Assembly (NCBI GenBank): GCA_020746875.1
Contig: JAGTJL010000004.1
Span: forward strand, 1,240,001-1,304,000
Reading direction: 5' to 3'
DNA: 64,000 nt
Source: Rhexocercosporidium sp. MPI-PUGE-AT-0058
Lineage: Eukaryota > Ascomycota > Leotiomycetes > Helotiales
Made by a program: the position numbers and the translations under genes. Positions 35,400 through 46,297 of the stretch are shown piece by piece (within the stretch, counting starts at the first letter, position 1; each line of letters opens with the position of its first letter). The notes beneath the pieces are model-generated. The model saw nothing but the letters and a program-made list of their open reading frames with translations, was not told where the DNA came from and did no database searches.

Positions 35400-36480
35400 T
35401 CAATCTTTCTCTGCGATTGCTTGCAATCGCTCGTCAATCTCCTCTTCGGTCAGAGCTCTAAATCCCGGGTCGGTACCTTCCTTCCCATCCTGTCTAGGTC
35501 CACCCACGATACCGATCTCCAATTCACCCTTCTTGAAATCCACGCTGAGGACCGTGCTTAAGGTAGTAATAGCAAGCTCCACAACTTCCTCCCAGCTGCC
35601 CTCTGCACAATCCTTGTTCTTGAGCTTCTTCTCCAGATGATTGAACGCCTCTTGCTGCTTGGGACCTGACGCCGTGCCCTTGTAGCCGGTATAGTATCCC
35701 GCCGGATCGCACTTGTACAGTTGTGGGCCAAACTCGGAATCCAATGAGATCAAGGTCGTAGCAACGCCATACGGACGCATGTAAGCCTGTATCTCTGTAA
35801 GTCAAAGAGTCCGATAGAGTGCTGAGCGGACCGATTAAGTCAGCTTACCCTCTGAGTATAAACCTGGCTGATGTTTGCAATACGCTTAGCTAAGGCATCG
35901 CAAGGCATCTCGTATCCGAACTTATATCTGAACTCAGCAGCCTCACCAATAGCTCGCTGGACAGAGGCTCTGGCGTCGGCGATGGATCCGGTCATGACAC
36001 AGCCCACTGAGGGTGAGAGTTGGAAGATGTGAGAGACGGATGATGGGTCGATGAGTTTGTCCTAATACCAGCCAACACATTAACATTGATCCGGAAATAG
36101 AACTGTAATCGTGTGTCCTTACCGGAACCTTCTTCTGTGACAGGACAACTGCACAATCCTTTCCTCTTACACCAATCGACATGATGTTCGCGGCAGTGAT
36201 AGCTTTGAAAGCATATTCTATCCTCATCACATCAGCATGACTCTTCTAATGTGACGCTGAATGCTAGATTCGAAGGGAGCTTAAGTAGGGAGGAAGCTGA
36301 ACAGAAGGTGGTCGTCGTTGCTAATCGAGGAACGGGGGGTATGCATACCGACTTGGTACAATCTTCCCTGGTCGGAGAAGATCGTGATGTGTCTATCGTA
36401 ACCTGCACTGCCTATATGCCATGTCTTGTAAGCTGTTGTCCTTCGAAACAGCTGCGAGCTGGAGTCAACATACCCGACAT
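35400..36480 (-). CDS. SCL1: 20S proteasome subunit alpha1 (PSMA6/Scl1)
   Basis: Five exons (36480-36474, 36411-36349, 36217-36123, 36061-35849, 35786-35400) give 254 residues, the usual alpha-subunit length. The alpha-subunit signature [10 protein letters not shown]...GRLYQVEYAFKAI is rebuilt only by splicing a 7-nt first exon (ATGTCGG). The segment [23 protein letters not shown], then [12 protein letters not shown] and [10 protein letters not shown], match the alpha1 subunit rather than its paralogues. It forms part of the outer ring of the 20S core, controlling the gate; it has no catalytic threonine. The gene diverges from the WKF-domain gene with 580 bp between starts. The tiny first exon is a common source of mis-annotation. 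Confidence 0.92.
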
Positions 36481-37060
36481 CTTGATCGGTCGCGAATAAG
36501 AAGGCTTGTGGTGTGGTTGGGGAGCTTCACTGTCTTTTGGGCCGCCTGTGAGAACTGGTAGTAGTTGTGCGGAGTTGTTGACGTTGATGTAGATGGAATG
36601 AAGGCCTAGAGGTTGAGCTCTCAAACAGCTGGAGCTTCCATCGACGCGCGAGCTTGCCTGCCTGCCTCGCGAACGGTCACGTGGAAGGCACCCCGTGTGA
36701 GATGCCCAGTTCACCTCAAAAAGCGGCGCTGTCAGGGGTCTCAAGATCATTGAGCAGAACTCCATGGACAATGAATGGCACTTTCAACAATTACAAAAGT
36801 ACAATAAAAAGATAGAACAGTATCTCATCGATAAATGAACGACTTTCTCATCATTCGTTCAATTGCATTAAAATATATGTTCCTCCAGTAAGGTACATCC
36901 TCAAGTGAAGTCTGGTTTAGAGGGTCTGGCCGAGTGCCGCTTTGTGGACCCGCAAGGAGGATGATAACCGATAAGAGTGTTTTATTTTTTCTGCTGCCAC
37001 CCTGCATTGGCTTAAGAACACAAAGTCTCGCATTGCTGAAGCCATTCGTGGGCCTTAATC
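36481..37060. promoter_or_regulatory. Divergent promoter region, proteasome alpha1 / WKF protein
   Basis: Both flanking genes start outward from this 580-bp gap. No further gene or clear motif was identified in it. Confidence 0.45.
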
Positions 37061-38323
37061 ATGCCATCTGCCACGCACATTCCCGCCTGGAGACGATTGG
37101 GTCTCAAGTTGAAATCCGCACAAGACTCTCCATCTGCTGGATCCCCCACAACGCATGGAGACGAGACAAGCAAGAGAAAGAGAACCCCCACCGAAGATAG
37201 CACACCCTCGAAGAAGGCGAAGAAGAACTCTAAACTTCTTGTTGAATCTTCTCAAGAACCAATCACCCCTCAACTTCTGCGGAAGAAGTCCGTCACATTC
37301 ACACCTGAGACGAAGCATGAAGACGGCGATAGCATAAAGCAACTATTCAATTCCTGGAAAGCAGAACAGCAAGCACAAGATCCTACCTTCGAATTCGGCA
37401 ATTCAAATCCAGCCTTCGAAACTCCGGAGCCACCGAAAGTCAAAGTCGAGATAGACCCAAAGCTCGACGAAAAGGAACGAAGACTCAAGAGAGTCAAGCC
37501 AACACCGGAGAAAGGCACCAAAGCAAAAGCAAAGAAACCCACGAAGATTGTCAAACCTTCCATACCCTCTTCACGACCCTTCCTTCAGTACCTCAGGCAA
37601 TACTGCGAATCTCGAGACACTTGGAAGTTCAATAAGAATCACCAAAACCACCTTCTAAAACACGCCTTCAACGTTGAAGTGGTTCCCTCAGACCACGTCC
37701 ATTTTCTCTACGAATACGTCAAGGGAATCGAAGGGGGAGTACGGACAAGATTACGGGACACTGCAATCGAAAACAAGGTCAAGGACAGGGAAGCACGCCA
37801 AGCAGGGTTTCCAGAGAATATGGTTCACCCAGACAAGAGGCAAAGGGAGTACGATGTGGCTATGGACGAGTATGTTGCAACAATGACGGCAGCCAATGCA
37901 CCAGAGGAGATAGGCTACGAGGAGGGTGTTCTGCTTGGGCTTTCAGACAAGGCAATGGAAGGAAGGGTTGCAAAGAGGATGAGAACGGAAAAGATACTTG
38001 CGATTTTGGCATCAACACCAGAACGAAGTGGGACAACACCGGCAAAGGTCAATGGGGATGGGGAGACTCAGAAAGCGCTGCAGGCGAAGGATGAGGTTCC
38101 GCAGAAAGTTGCGAGGAAGAGAAAACAGCGGACGGTCATTACGATTGATGACTCGGATTCTAGTGACGAGAGCAGCGATTCGGATAGCAGCTCGGACGAT
38201 TCTACTGCTCAGAATGATCAGGAGGATGATTCTTCTTCAAGTTCTTCCAGTTCATCTTCGGATTCTGATTCGGGAGAGGAGGATAGCGATTCCGAGGATA
38301 GCGAGGACAGTGACAGTGATTAG
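37061..38323 (+). CDS. WKF-domain nuclear protein (C7orf50-like)
   Basis: A single-exon gene of 420 residues. The WKF domain (about residues 168-240) reads PFLQYLRQYCESRDTWKFNK...LLKHAFN, as in human C7orf50 and its fungal relatives, which are nucleolar and tied to ribosome production. The N-terminal half is basic with clusters such as SKRKRTPTE and SKKAKKNSK that suit nuclear import. The C-terminus is a long acidic Ser/Asp/Glu tail (from about residue 365), with a SSSSSSSSSSDSDSGEE stretch typical of nucleolar proteins and of CK2 targets. The role in ribosome assembly is inference from the family. Confidence 0.8.
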   Translation: MPSATHIPAWRRLGLKLKSAQDSPSAGSPTTHGDETSKRKRTPTEDSTPSKKAKKNSKLLVESSQEPITPQLLRKKSVTFTPETKHEDGDSIKQLFNSWKAEQQAQDPTFEFGNSNPAFETPEPPKVKVEIDPKLDEKERRLKRVKPTPEKGTKAKAKKPTKIVKPSIPSSRPFLQYLRQYCESRDTWKFNKNHQNHLLKHAFNVEVVPSDHVHFLYEYVKGIEGGVRTRLRDTAIENKVKDREARQAGFPENMVHPDKRQREYDVAMDEYVATMTAANAPEEIGYEEGVLLGLSDKAMEGRVAKRMRTEKILAILASTPERSGTTPAKVNGDGETQKALQAKDEVPQKVARKRKQRTVITIDDSDSSDESSDSDSSSDDSTAQNDQEDDSSSSSSSSSSDSDSGEEDSDSEDSEDSDSD

Positions 38324-38979
38324 CTGTTTGAATGTCACCAATTTAAAGGTGGACTTGGATAGCATCAGTTCTCGGGGGTAGCTATCACACTCGTGGGACT
38401 TACGAGTGCTCGGTGATTGCTAAGAAATGCCAGGAGGCTAGAGAGACGAATTCATGACTCTAAAATACCCATTGCAAGAGAGGATATCGATATTAAATCA
38501 AATAACCTTCCAAACGCATCTCACGATCTTTCCAAACCAATGAGAAGTGAAAGGAGCAAGATCCGATATCTCGACTTCTTATCACAAGTGTGCCTCGTGA
38601 ACAAACTCGCATATGCGTCTCAAGCCTTAACTGACGTAGGCGCATATTAAAAGCCCCTACAGCCAATGAATCAACACTCCCATCCCCATCTCACAATCCC
38701 ATCTTGAATATCCCGCAGCTCCCCACACACAATAAAACTGGTTAAAGTGTCCTTTTCGATCCCGCTACAGCTCTTTTGCATAGCTATTTCCTTTGACCGC
38801 GATTTGCGCCTACAGGGTTTGTTGCGATCAGCGTTCAAAGCACCATTCTAGGCAGCGAGACTCAACCCCTCCTTGCAACAAGAACCCAGCCTCCCCTCTC
38901 CCACAACCTCCTCTCGTCTTGCAGAATCTTCAGGTTTGGGAAACATATACGGGCTTAGCTGGGGAGGATACAGGTCACG
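38324..38979. other. Intergenic, no gene seen
   Basis: Upstream of the SUR7-like gene. An open frame at 38417-38650 has no family features. Confidence 0.5.
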
Positions 38980-39671
38980 ATGACGAGAAATTTAATCTAT
39001 ATCACCGGGCTCATAGCATTTGTTGCAGGTAGGATTGAACGACTCACTCCATTAATGTACGCATCACTGACTGCACCTAGCCACTGCTATGACTTTTGCT
39101 GCGATTTTCATACCAGACTGGGTTACTTACGCGGTCGATTCTCCCTCAGGCGGACATTATACGAAGACGATAGGCTTGCATCGAAGCTGTTCCTCGACGA
39201 GTAATACCTGTATACATTTCCCACAGAAGGAGGATTGCCATGGCAGCGACAGGTACTTCTGTTCGATGTGGCGGTCAGTGGGCTTCCTGATGTCGTTTGC
39301 GGCTGTCTTGGAATTGGGTACGATCGTTGCGTATGTGATAATTATTGGGGGTGGGAAACAAAAGAGGGAGACTGGATGGAAGGTGCTGGGCTTCATGTTG
39401 ATGCTTGTGGGGATTGTTCAATGTGCTGGTATGGCTATTGTGGTAAGTGACTCTTGATTTTCTGCTTGGATTCTGCTAATGTGATTAGGCCTACCTTTTT
39501 GATAATGATGATCGCTTCTTCGTCGGTTGGAAGTTGGACAAATCTTGGATCCTCTGTACCGTCAGCTGGAGCATTGCGGTGGTTAGCGCAGCATTGATCT
39601 CTCTTTCGGCATTTGTTTTCCCTTCAGAAGGAGGATATGAGCTTATTCCCAGTGAGCGATTTGGTCATTAG
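38980..39671 (+). CDS. Four-TM SUR7/claudin-like membrane protein
   Basis: Exons 38980-39028, 39081-39442 and 39489-39671 give 197 residues. Four membrane segments are seen: LIYITGLIAFVAATAMTFAA near the start, VGFLMSFAAVLELGTIVAYV, KVLGFMLMLVGIVQCAGMAIV and LCTVSWSIAVVSAALISLSAF. The first extracellular loop is large and holds paired cysteines (HRSCSSTSNTCIHF, DCHGSDRYFC), the layout of claudin-like and SUR7/PalI family proteins of the fungal plasma membrane. The exact relation within that superfamily is unclear. The C-terminus is short. Introns are 52 and 46 nt. Confidence 0.78.
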
Positions 39672-41232
39672 CGATATCAAAGAGTGCATTTCGGAGGCTG
39701 GGTCCACTTGGGCGTGAGCAGGCTGGTGGTTAGTACTTGCGGTTTTAATTGCAAAGCATTGGGACGGCTGTATGAATCATTACGTATACGGCTTTCTGAA
39801 CGCATAAATTAATGAAATTTCAAATCAAGGGCTTTGGATAGACTTCATTGCATTACCACAAGAGTGTTTTCCTGTTTTTACTTGGATTTACGGAAACGCT
39901 CTCGGGCGATGGTAGGTATCTGGGGAACCTGTCCTTTTCTTTCTGAATGTCTCGGAATTCTTCACGAGGTATGTCTTATCCTCCCCCTAAAGCATTCCAA
40001 ATATATAAATTGCTAACTACCTTTCACTTACAGTTTGAAGATTCTGAAATACGCAAGAACAAGGCTAGCGCTCCATATACTCGTGCTGGAGGAGATGGTC
40101 AAATAGTGGACCCCTGCCATGAAAAAAAGAGATGTTACAGATGTGTCACGACTACGGGCTATAACGTCGAGCCACAGGCCCTCAAAAGAGGGCACCATAC
40201 GGACTTGCTGTTACTGCAGTATTAAGTCAAGGCGTCCATTCTACAACACCCGTTCTGCAGACGAGTTATATTTAGGTACTCAATTGATGGTTTGAAGTCT
40301 TGGGCCCTTTTCCCTTCTCTGGAATCCAATGGAAAGAATTGAAGAGACTTTAGCTTCTAAATTTTTATAATAAAAGAGGCGTGCGAGTTTTGCAATCAGT
40401 GATCTACAGGTCATCTTCTAATTCTGTTGCGTAGTTTTACGATATGGAACCTATCACCACGAGTAATGTGCTTCGCAAAACATCATTTATTTCAAATCTA
40501 AGCTCTGAAAGAGGACTAGACATGTTGGATCCTTCAAAATCCGTTCAAACAACTTCTCATCACAGTCACATCTCAATTTTGCGACTAAATTCGCGGCATT
40601 CACTAAGTATGCTCCACCACAATACGAATGCCGTCTCGAGATCCTGTCCTTAAAGTACAAAGTGGGATCTAGCTTACGCCTGGCACTCCCACCACACCAG
40701 TCAGCTGATACAGTACCTTATAGTGCCCTCTAGAATTTCTATCAAGCCTTAACCTACGCCAGAAATTTTACATAATTCCCCGTTCTACCGCAGTCAGCTT
40801 GTGCCCTCCAAACATATCTTGATGAGGTATTGAGCAGACGCTTAAGCGAGAAGAGCGTGAAGGTAAACAATGCCCAAAACGTTCTATCAGAGACCCCGAT
40901 TCCACAAGTTTACACAACTCACACATCTTCACCTCTCTGTCCTAGTAAAATCTGGAGCGACCACGAAATGGCCCATGGGGACGGCGAGCCGGACATCCTT
41001 GGCAAAAGACGTGGAGACGTATGCTGGTAGTCAACTTCACAAGCTAGTGTTGGCGTGTCGGTGACGGATCTGTAGTTCTCGCAGATCTCGTTCTCGTTCT
41101 CGATCTCTGAATCAGGCTCGAAGTTGAAGTTGGGGTTGAGGTGTCGATCAGGATCAAGGTCAAGTTCAAGGTTAGAATCGAAATCAATTTCAAGATGACT
41201 AAGAATTCTTCCAGGGCTGGCACTGGCCCTCG
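39672..41232. other. Gene-poor flank of the decayed island
   Basis: No gene supported. A low-complexity tract of CTCGTTCT, TCGAAGTTG and TCAAGGTCAAG units lies at about 41080-41200, similar in style to that at 19407-19445. Confidence 0.45.
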
Positions 41233-41516
41233 TGCCAGTTGTTGTGCCGGGTTGTGAGCTACAGTCCCCCCCCCCCCCCCCCCCCGTTTATTCGGTGGAG
41301 ACCTTTTTCTCAGCTGCTTTTACGGTGGCAAAGTTACTTCCCCTCACGGTTGCTCTGTCAACATACCAAATCGATTTCCGTACATTCCTTATCTAATTAT
41401 AAGGCAGCTTGAAATCTGCCCCTTTTGCGTTTAAGTGATAGGCAAAAGGTCTCCACCATATAACGTTGGGACGGGGGGGGGGGACTGTAGCTCACAACCC
41501 GGCACAACAACTGGCA
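41233..41516. repeat. 284-bp imperfect inverted repeat with C20/G11 runs
   Basis: The left outer arm 41233-41265 (TGCCAGTTGTTGTGCCGGGT to TACAGT) is the exact reverse complement of 41484-41516. Each is followed inward by a homopolymer: C20 at 41266-41285 and G11 at 41473-41483. A second inner pair, GGTGGAGACCTTTT (41295-41308) and AAAAGGTCTCCACC (41444-41457), is also exact. Spacers between the pairs differ in length (8 and 15 nt). The loop is about 135 bp. It resembles a fold-back element or a local inverted duplication; no flanking target duplication was recognised. Confidence 0.85.
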
Positions 41517-43445
41517 ATCTGCAGGCAACCGGCTTTTCAGCTGGCACTTCACAAGGTTCAAGCCAGTTTAGTGACGGGTCCGGATCTTCTCCGTTACCCA
41601 TCCGTTCCGATGTCGTTTCGAATGGGGGTACAATCAGCTTATCAACAGGCAATCTAATACCACATAATCTCAAGCTGCTGAAAGTAACCAGTCAAGTCAA
41701 CAGACTCAACTCCCAGCTGGGACATCTTTGTATCCTTCCCAGCTTAGAAACTGGACCTTCGGTGGTTTGCAAGGAAATAATGCTTCTGTAGCCAATCAAG
41801 CAGGTGCCTCTCAGGCCGGTACATCGGAGGCTGGCAGTGTAGCCCACGGAAGTAGGCTTCAAGTAACTACTCCTCAGGAATCCAATCACGAAGGTGCATG
41901 TTTAGCAAATCCTATCCGTATCAGTGATGCTCAAGGAAGTAACTCCGCTTTGTCTAGCTATGAATGCCGACTGCTATAATTTTTACAAGATGGCTCATCT
42001 CCAGCGACCGCTATTTCGATAGAACATCAAAATGTAGATCCAGGACCAGATCAATCTCTTGCCGGCGGTGCTTCGCGAGCGAATGTCTCTCAGGATAATA
42101 CCAATGCCAGGCGTGATCTGAACCGACGCTGAAAGTACAACAAGAAAATGCCGAGGAAATCATCGAGATACCACCCCCAAGAGAGAATTCAAATGACTAC
42201 ATCGAGGCTTACCGCCCCAAACGTGTTTTACGACTGGCTACTCGTTAAGAATTAGATGAGTTAATGGACGGTGAAGATAAGAGTTGTTTTATTTGTACAG
42301 AAGATTTTGGACTTCCGCCATCTGAGTTCCCGGTCTTTCTCTCCGGCTGCGGCCATGCAATAGGACGACGATGTATGGAAAGGATTGTGAAAGAAAATGG
42401 CAGGACAGCTGCTTGTCCTACCTGAAGAGACCTTCTGCTAGAGATGTGGAGAAATATACTACAGTAGTAAGGAAGACTCACTTTCAATAAGCAACTTCGT
42501 CCGCACCCAAATGATCTAGTTCAGGAGTATCGAACCATCGGTGTCCTTACGCCTGCGAGTCGAGGGGACATCGGTCCGGATTTGCCACTTTGTCCAATAT
42601 GCAGCGTCCAAATGGCTATGGAAATTCACCGGGGCATCGTTGAGATGCCAGTCACTCTTCCACGTAGTCATCACGTTGGAAGGATTGCATCGAAGACAAG
42701 ATATGTGAAAATCGCTACGGGGTCCGTTGCCCTCGGTGTTCGAGAAGTCTTTCTTATATGGCCTAAAGACTACGGATTACACGCCAACACCGTCAACAAT
42801 CAAGTGGCAGAACCTCATGTCACTCCTGGAACACGAATAATAAAAGAATTTATAGGATGTTTCGCGTATGGTAACGGACATCAACTACTTCTCAAAAGCT
42901 CAGCACCTGGTAATCATGGTTTGTGGGCGATGGATCTTGAAGCTCAGTCATTACAGCCTGGCGTGATGGCTCATTACGGCAGAGTTGACGTCCCTGGTAA
43001 TATACTCGATCTCGAGGGCTGGGAATTTGAAAACCTGATATTAGATGGGTTCGCATCGGTCAAGGAAAATCCACTTTCTTATACCAAAGTTGCATTGAGA
43101 AGGCCGGGATGTGAATTGACTAAATGGTACGAGAGAACGCAATGCGAAGCAAAATACGGCATTGGCTTTATTCGAGATCGCCAAATTGCTCATCGCGTTC
43201 GGTTAGGAATCACAAACGAAGCATCCTCTGTGCGGACCCCGAGAAGGAACCCGAGACCAACTCCAAGTAGAGATACTCCAGCGAGACAACAGCCGGCAAG
43301 GAGGAGAAATGATCGTTTAGCTGGTATTAATGTTCGCGCATGTCAACAACAAGGCGGCGGCTAGGCACAAGACAACGGAATAGTGGTAGTAGATGTCCAA
43401 GACCTTTTACGAGAATTGGCAGGGCTTCTAGCTCGGGTTGGCTAA
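41517..43445 (+). pseudogene. RING-finger protein gene, decayed
   Basis: The stretch 42129-43364 keeps one frame with protein-like content but carries TAA (42246), TGA (42423) and TAG-TAA (42465-42470). The RING reads CFICTEDFG...SGCGHAIGRRCMERIV...ACPT then stop where the last zinc-binding Cys should be. A long C-terminal part (from about 42530) starts with CPICSVQM and runs to a basic RRNPRPTPSRD tail without stops until 43362. Upstream (about 41435-42128) a Ser/Gly/Gln-rich leader is spread over two or three frames, with another stop at 41977-41979 and a frameshift near 42130. TAA and TAG stops fit C-to-T changes of Gln codons. The gene family is not recognised beyond the RING. Confidence 0.7.
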
Positions 43446-43898
43446 AATGGAGGAGGATGAAGCGAGGAACTGTTAGGATTATTTAGATTTCATTGTTTTC
43501 TTTTAGACTACTAAGCTTTGTACAAAATATGAAGGAAATTCTGTACTTTAAATTTTGCTGTCTAGCTTGTTGGGTACCTCCCATGCTAATGTTTACTGTA
43601 TTGAACTCAGCGTCATAAGGAGAAAGAGCTATAGTTATTTTTGCCGTATTAAATCCATCCATGAGTGGTTAATTTGCTTCAATAATGGTCTGGAAATGCA
43701 ATCTCTCGCTACGTAATGGGGCCCCTATGAGGCTTCAGGACAACGACTTTTAAGACGACAGTCAAAGGCAAGCATGGCTTTGTAAGAAAAAGCACCGGAG
43801 CTTAATGGTTTTATCTTGGTACCTTTTCGTCATTCTTCCTACATGACTACTCTGACAATAATCAGCTGCTGTCCCAATAACAAGTCGACAGCAACTGT
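43446..43898. other. Spacer between two pseudogenes
   Basis: No feature seen. Confidence 0.45.
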
Positions 43899-44720
43899 TT
43901 GGTCATCACGGAAAGGCCGGCAGCAGAACACATGACCGATACTACAGGTCATCACACTTCACCATCGACGTTGGAAATATTTATCGTGGCGAACCATTGC
44001 GTGACAAATCATCAATCAGTCCTTAACATAGTTTCAAAGAGAGATCTATACACCCCTTCAAAACTAACACCATCTCACCGCCATGAACTCTATGAGAAAG
44101 ACATAGAAATCCAACGATTAGTTCAGGTTGTGGGAGAACTCAAAGCGGCAGGCCGCTCATACTTGGAGGAATCGAGACTTCTGAAGACGAGAAAGTCACA
44201 AGTGGATGCGCGTGGAATTCTGAATCTGCGACAAGCTTTCTTTGAAGTCAGTCCTCGCTTGCATGATGTAGCTCCAGCTAGGACATTGCCGGAAGATGAT
44301 CAGTGCATTGGAATCCATCGGATTAAGTTCTACCTAGGAGCGGAAAAGGTTCAACAGCCCACTTAGAAGCTTACTACCCCAGCACCAGAGACTACATGTC
44401 GAACGGTGTTTGACATAGCGGACCACGATCCTACATTCCAAAGCACTATTGCAGAAATCAAAGTGCTTCAATAGCATGGAATGGATTACGACATAAAGAC
44501 AATCAGTCTCTCCCATCGCAAGCAGTACATATGACGCATGTTCGAGTCTCGCGACATTCAATTGTGAGACATACCACTGCAAAAGTTCATCCAGCAGCTC
44601 TGTCCAAAGAGTAGTGACACCGCTAACTACCTTGATGCGCTACAAGCGGCGGTGGAGTTTTGCCTTAGAAGCGATCTTTTCAAGTATATCAGAGAAGTTC
44701 CGTGGCCTGAGCATAGATGA
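43899..44720 (+). pseudogene. Unknown protein gene disabled by in-frame stops only
   Basis: One frame reads as protein for about 270 codons, with stops at 44364 (TAG), 44472 (TAG), 44532 (TGA), 44565 (TGA) and 44718 (TGA). No frameshift is needed. Between stops the sequence is rich in ordinary coding residues, for example ELYEKDIEIQRLVQVVGEL (coiled-coil-like), TVFDIADHDPTFQSTIAEIK and NYLDALQAAVEFCLRSDLFK. Each stop is one C-to-T change from CAG or CGA (the last also from TGG by G-to-A). This pattern suggests transition-type decay such as repeat-induced point mutation. No family was recognised, and the true start is unknown. Confidence 0.6.
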
Positions 44721-45699
44721 GCACATAAATGAGGATAGTCGATAAAGTTCATTGGGCGCGGTGAAGCAAGAAGACGATGAGCTCGCTCTGTCATGTTGTC
44801 AAGGGGTTTCCGTAGGAGGTCCTGTGGTTGCGGTAGGAGGAGGATATGGATAGCATGGCGATGTAGCCGCAGGGAGTTTTGTTTGGGGAGGGGGGAGGGT
44901 TTGTGATTGGTGGGTTTCGAGCTTACAGACTAGTACGCCGATGAGGGTGTCTGTTGAGAGATTAAGGGTCTGTAGATTCAATAGGTCAGAAATGTGCCAT
45001 TCCATTGCATTCAACTCAGAACAAAATAAAATTTCGCCACAGATGCTGCAAGTACAAATACATAGTCTGCCAGACCGGCTGTTTATTCGATGCCGAATTG
45101 ATCATCCGGAGTCAGACTTCCGGCGACTCCTACTCATCTAGCTCAGCTCGGATCCAGTGAGCTTGGAGGCAGCTAGTCAAATTGAGTTAGCTGTAGTCAT
45201 GCAGGTCCTCCTACTGTGTGCAGAATGCTTGATTCCCCCTCTCATTGGGATGTGTGAACTTGCTCCAAGTAAAAGGAGGGGCATTGGCGATGATGGCATC
45301 TACCCCTGCTGCTAGTACTTTAAATTGCGTACAGTCTCTCAGTTCACTGCATACTTGCTATCAAACTTTATCAATCGAGGATCCTTGTAGAAATATCCGT
45401 TTTCAAGCTTCCCTGTTCATCCCTTTACCTCTGGCTCTCCCGCCGTTTCAATGGAGCTAGAACAAATGAAAATGCACTCTAGTAAACCTTATCTGAAGGA
45501 ATGTTGGCCCTTTTCATCACATAACCAAAAAGGGGAGGCCAATATATAATGGGGGGCCGGCGCTGATTTCCAGCTGGTAACCTATTCTTTCCCATTGTCG
45601 TCGCGTGTTGTCTGGATGACTTTGGGGTGAGTATGGCCTCTTTTGAGTTTCTTCTCAAAAATGTGATACATTGGAATTCCATTGCCGACAATCAAAGAC
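44721..45699. other. Decayed or non-coding DNA
   Basis: No gene supported. A minus-strand frame at 44799-45014 is Pro/Thr-rich at its end, without family features. Confidence 0.4.
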
Positions 45700-46297
45700 A
45701 GCACAAGTATTCCACGCAAGCCAAGTTGCCTATTGGTAAATCATAGACCAAGCCGATTTGTTGATATCCGATCTTTGCTAGACCTTCATCGTTGTAGTAT
45801 AGAGCAGCGGTCTCTGTTCATTGGAGTAGACGAACAGTTTTCTTGGGTCTTCCAACTGAATTCCATCCAAGCTCACAACAGCATCGTGAATATTTAGAAT
45901 AATCTGAGAGTTCCGGAAATGAACCTCGCACGAATTTGCTCGTAATCATAACCTTGAAGAGATGCAAAGAATACATCTTTCAAGTGACGACAATCACCGG
46001 TCCAATCAGGAATCACAAGCGTGATATATGCGGAAGGATTTTGATACAACTATACGAGATTGATCTTAGCTAGAGTAGGATGTGAAATGGGAAGGGCTTG
46101 GATGAATTCGATTGGCAGCTGCAAACCACAACTCATCTTTAAATATCATGCCTCGCGGACTTCTCTTGTGTTGTAGTAAGATTGAAGTTCATATCTTCAC
46201 CGACAAAAGCACGAGCGAGATGTGCCCTAGCCCATGGACTTAGCGATGTTGCAATGGCATTCCCAATATCTTTTGGTACAGTTACTTGCTTCGTCAT
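45700..46297 (-). pseudogene. Decayed gene of unknown family, minus strand
   Basis: From an ATG at 46297 the minus strand reads MTKQVTVPKDIGNAIATSLS and on for about 50 codons to a TAA. A shifted frame then continues with protein-like content (QLPIEFIQALPISHP, YITLVIPDWTGDCRHLKDVF, QGYDYEQIRARFISGTLRLF), with a TAG in the middle and a TAA at the end. Further fragments (EDPRKLFVYSNEQRPLLYY) follow in another frame towards 45720. At least one frameshift and several stops mark it as a relic. No family recognised. Confidence 0.5.
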
